Shown: in pieces, positions 61,999 to 64,000 of the stretch
Layout: every line of letters begins with the position of its first letter
Numbering within the stretch: position 1 is the first letter of the stretch
NCBI RefSeq assembly: GCF_000717645.1
Contig: NZ_JNZZ01000009.1
Span: forward strand, 124,001-188,000
Direction: 5' to 3'
From: Streptomyces californicus
GTDB lineage: Bacteria; Actinomycetota; Actinomycetes; Streptomycetales; Streptomycetaceae
DNA: 64,000 bases
Program-made: the position numbers and the translations under genes
Notes under the pieces: generated by a model
What the model was told of the DNA's origin: nothing
Seen by the model: the letters and a program-made list of their open reading frames with translations, nothing else
Database searches by the model: none

Positions 61999-63386
61999 CG
62001 ACGGACACGGGGGCGCACCCGGCCACGACCGACCCGACGGGGGAGACGATGGACCACCCGACGACCACGAACCAGCCGATGGCCACCAACCACCCGACGG
62101 CCACGAGCCACCCGACCACCGCGAACCACCCGATCACCGCACCGGAGGCCCCCGCCCCCGCCCATGCCACCGCGCCCCCGCCCACCCCGGGCGTGCCCGA
62201 CGACGAGCGGCTGCGGCGGTGGCGGATGGTGCTCGGAGCCGACAGCACCGAAGGCACGGGCTGCACCCCCACCGGCCAGGACGCGGCGATGGACGGTGCG
62301 CTGACCGCGCTCTACGGCGGGGACAGCGGCGGCAGAAGGCCCGGTGGCCGGGGTTCCGGCGGACGGGCGGCGGGGCTCGGCGCGTCGGCGCCCGCCGTCG
62401 CCCGCTGGCTCGGGGACATCCGGACGTACTTCCCCGCCTCCGTGGTCCAGGTCATGCAGCGCGACGCGATCGACCGGCTCGGCCTCTCCGCCCTGCTCCT
62501 GGAGCCGGAGATGCTGGAGGCGGTCGAACCGGACGTCCACCTCGTCGGCACCCTGCTCTCGCTCGGCAAGGCGATGCCCGAGACGACCAAGGAGACCGCG
62601 CGCGCCGTCGTCCGCAAGGTCGTCGCGGACCTGGAGAAGCGGCTGGAGAGCCGTACCAGGGCCACCCTGTCCGGGGCCCTCGACCGCTCCGCGCGGACCA
62701 GCCGGCCGCGACACCACGACATCGACTGGGACCGCACCGTCCGGGCCAACCTCAAGCACTACCTCACCGTCCCCGGCCGGGACGGCGGGGAGCCCACGGG
62801 CACGATCGTGCCGGAACGCCTCATCGGCCACGGCCGCGCCGCCCGGTCCGCGAAGAAGGAGGTCGTCCTCTGCGTCGACCAGTCCGGCTCGATGGCCGCG
62901 TCCGTGGTCTACGCCTCGGTCTTCGGCGCGGTGCTCGCCTCCCTGCGCACCCTCTCCACCCGGCTCGTCGTCTTCGACACGGCGGTCGTCGACCTCACGG
63001 ACCAGCTCGCCGACCCGGTCGACGTCCTGTTCGGCACCCAGCTCGGCGGCGGCACCGACATCAACCGCGCGCTCGCCTACTGCCAGTCCCGGATCACCCG
63101 CCCGGCCGACACCGTCGTCGTCCTCATCAGCGATCTCTACGAGGGAGGCATCCGCGACGAGATGCTGAAGCGGGTCGCCGCGATGAAGGCGGCCGGAGTG
63201 GAGTTCGTGACGCTGCTGGCCCTGTCGGACGAGGGCGCGCCCGCGTACGACCGCGACCACGCGGCGGCGCTCGGCGCACTCGGCGCGCCCGCCTTCGCCT
63301 GTACGCCGGACCTCTTCCCGGACGTCATGGCCGCCGCGATCGAGAAGCGTCCGCTGCCCGTGCCCGACCCGGAGCCCCGGCCCTGA
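61995..63386 (+). CDS. VWA domain protein (CoxE/YehP-like)
   Basis: This 463-residue protein has an N-terminal Thr/Asn/His-rich repeat (residues 15-60: NHPTAT/SHPTTA units), a helical middle region (WLGDIRTYFPASVVQVMQRDAIDRLGL), then IDWDRTVRANLKHYL. The C-terminal VWA domain (about 285-445) has the complete MIDAS: DQSGS (metal-binding Asp and Ser), the Thr in LGGGTDINRALAYC and Asp in LISDLYEGG. It begins with an ATGA overlap with the DUF5682 gene. VWA proteins of this type bind a target through the metal site while the MoxR ATPase remodels it. Confidence 0.93.
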   Translation: MTTDTGAHPATTDPTGETMDHPTTTNQPMATNHPTATSHPTTANHPITAPEAPAPAHATAPPPTPGVPDDERLRRWRMVLGADSTEGTGCTPTGQDAAMDGALTALYGGDSGGRRPGGRGSGGRAAGLGASAPAVARWLGDIRTYFPASVVQVMQRDAIDRLGLSALLLEPEMLEAVEPDVHLVGTLLSLGKAMPETTKETARAVVRKVVADLEKRLESRTRATLSGALDRSARTSRPRHHDIDWDRTVRANLKHYLTVPGRDGGEPTGTIVPERLIGHGRAARSAKKEVVLCVDQSGSMAASVVYASVFGAVLASLRTLSTRLVVFDTAVVDLTDQLADPVDVLFGTQLGGGTDINRALAYCQSRITRPADTVVVLISDLYEGGIRDEMLKRVAAMKAAGVEFVTLLALSDEGAPAYDRDHAAALGALGAPAFACTPDLFPDVMAAAIEKRPLPVPDPEPRP

Positions 63387-63391
63387 GGGGC

Positions 63392-63416
63392 GCCCGGCGG
63401 CCGTGTGCCGCCGGGC
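63392..63416 (+). terminator. terminator of the MoxR-DUF5682-VWA operon
   Basis: A perfect 10-bp stem (63392-63401 with 63407-63416) with a 5-nt loop, 6 bp after the VWA stop. Confidence 0.7.
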
Positions 63417-63660
63417 CCGGAGTCGATCTCGGGCCGCCGGCCGCGGGGCCCGCGTCCGGCACCCTCTGTGACCGTTATCACCGCTCAGGCGCTATCCGCG
63501 ATTTAGGGTCACACGGGGCGCGGGGATAACCTGCCGGATGGACATGCCGCGTATTCGGACACCGTGTGCGCCTTCCTGGTGACAGAGCAGTCACGATGCC
63601 CTTCGCGGCACGCCCACGCAGAAGAACGAACCGCGATACCACTAAAAGGGACGGACGCGC

Positions 63661-64000
63661 GTGGACCTGTTCGAGTACCAGGCGAGGGACCTCTTCGCCA
63701 AGCACGGTGTACCGGTGCTGGCCGGTGAAGTCATCGACACGCCTGAGGCAGCCCGCGAGGCGACCGAGAAGCTGGGCGGCAAGTCTGTCGTCAAGGCTCA
63801 GGTGAAGGTCGGCGGCCGCGGCAAGGCCGGCGGCGTCAAGCTGGCCGGCGACGCCGACGAGGCGGTCGCCCGGGCGACCGACATCCTCGGCATGGACATC
63901 AAGGGCCACACGGTCCACAAGGTGATGATCGCCGAGCTGTCGCCCGAGATCGAGGCGGAGTACTACGTCTCGTACCTCCTGGACCGCACCAACCGCACCT
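63661..64000 (+). CDS. sucC: succinyl-CoA synthetase beta subunit (5' part)
   Basis: The first 113 codons show the ATP-grasp N-terminus of ADP-forming succinate-CoA ligase beta: [40 protein letters not shown] (nucleotide-binding loop) and [13 protein letters not shown]. The enzyme makes ATP in the TCA cycle with the alpha subunit SucD, which should lie just beyond the window. GTG 63661 is preceded by AAAAGGGACGG. A 270-bp upstream gap holds the previous operon's terminator and an AT-richer part (63470-63510) that is probably the promoter. Confidence 0.97.
   Translation, partial: MDLFEYQARDLFAKHGVPVLAGEVIDTPEAAREATEKLGGKSVVKAQVKVGGRGKAGGVKLAGDADEAVARATDILGMDIKGHTVHKVMIAELSPEIEAEYYVSYLLDRTNRT

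Overview
This is a stretch of high-GC actinobacterial chromosome, almost certainly from a Streptomyces. The GC content is very high with strong third-position bias, GTG starts are common, and the gene order groES-groEL1, WhiB-like gene, bldM, shbA/sigD-type ECF sigma, guaB, guaB3 ... guaA ... pcrA ... icmB ... sucC matches what I remember of the S. coelicolor SCO4760-SCO4808 core region. I see no phage, insertion sequence, tRNA, rRNA or CRISPR array. The window is core genome with a few accessory genes (for example an Uma2-type gene).

Layout. 1-3.3 kb: tail of a polysaccharide deacetylase, a small membrane protein, and groES-groEL1 behind two CIRCE operators. 3.4-9.4 kb: short-chain dehydrogenase plus multicopper oxidase, a beta-propeller membrane protein, a MOSC protein and a LysR regulator. 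9.5-14.8 kb: development and central regulation (WhiB-like protein, BldM, ECF sigma factor) and purine synthesis (guaB, guaB3). 14.8-18.9 kb: membrane protein, a nucleotide-sugar dehydrogenase homologue without its catalytic Cys, and glpD. 19.2-27.0 kb: three tandem membrane Ser/Thr kinases; the middle one is a pseudokinase split by a disordered insert of about 550 residues. 27.4-33.0 kb: succinate-semialdehyde dehydrogenase, GMC oxidoreductase and a sortase-anchored (LASTG) surface protein. 33.6-40.3 kb: chorismate mutase behind an apparent aromatic-amino-acid attenuator, guaA, Uma2 protein, methyltransferase, class II aldolase-like protein and membrane proteins. 40.2-47.1 kb: envelope-stress-like module (PspC/LiaF-like protein, PspC-histidine kinase, LuxR response regulator), then two NlpC/P60 hydrolases, the second under a c-di-AMP (ydaO) riboswitch. 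47.5-53.9 kb: pcrA helicase, M23 peptidase, lipase and icmB. 54.1-63.4 kb: a conserved but functionally obscure module, DUF5691-like and SWIM proteins diverging from a small lipoprotein and a translationally coupled MoxR ATPase - DUF5682 protein - VWA protein operon. The window ends in the 5' part of sucC.

Most interesting points: the MoxR/DUF5682/VWA/SWIM/DUF5691 module (related in architecture to E. coli yehLMPQ), whose DUF5682 member carries a TraB/EreA-like His/Glu motif set; the leaderless leader peptide with Phe, Phe and Tyr codons plus terminator upstream of chorismate mutase; the split pseudokinase; and the dehydrogenase homologue with Gly in place of the catalytic Cys.
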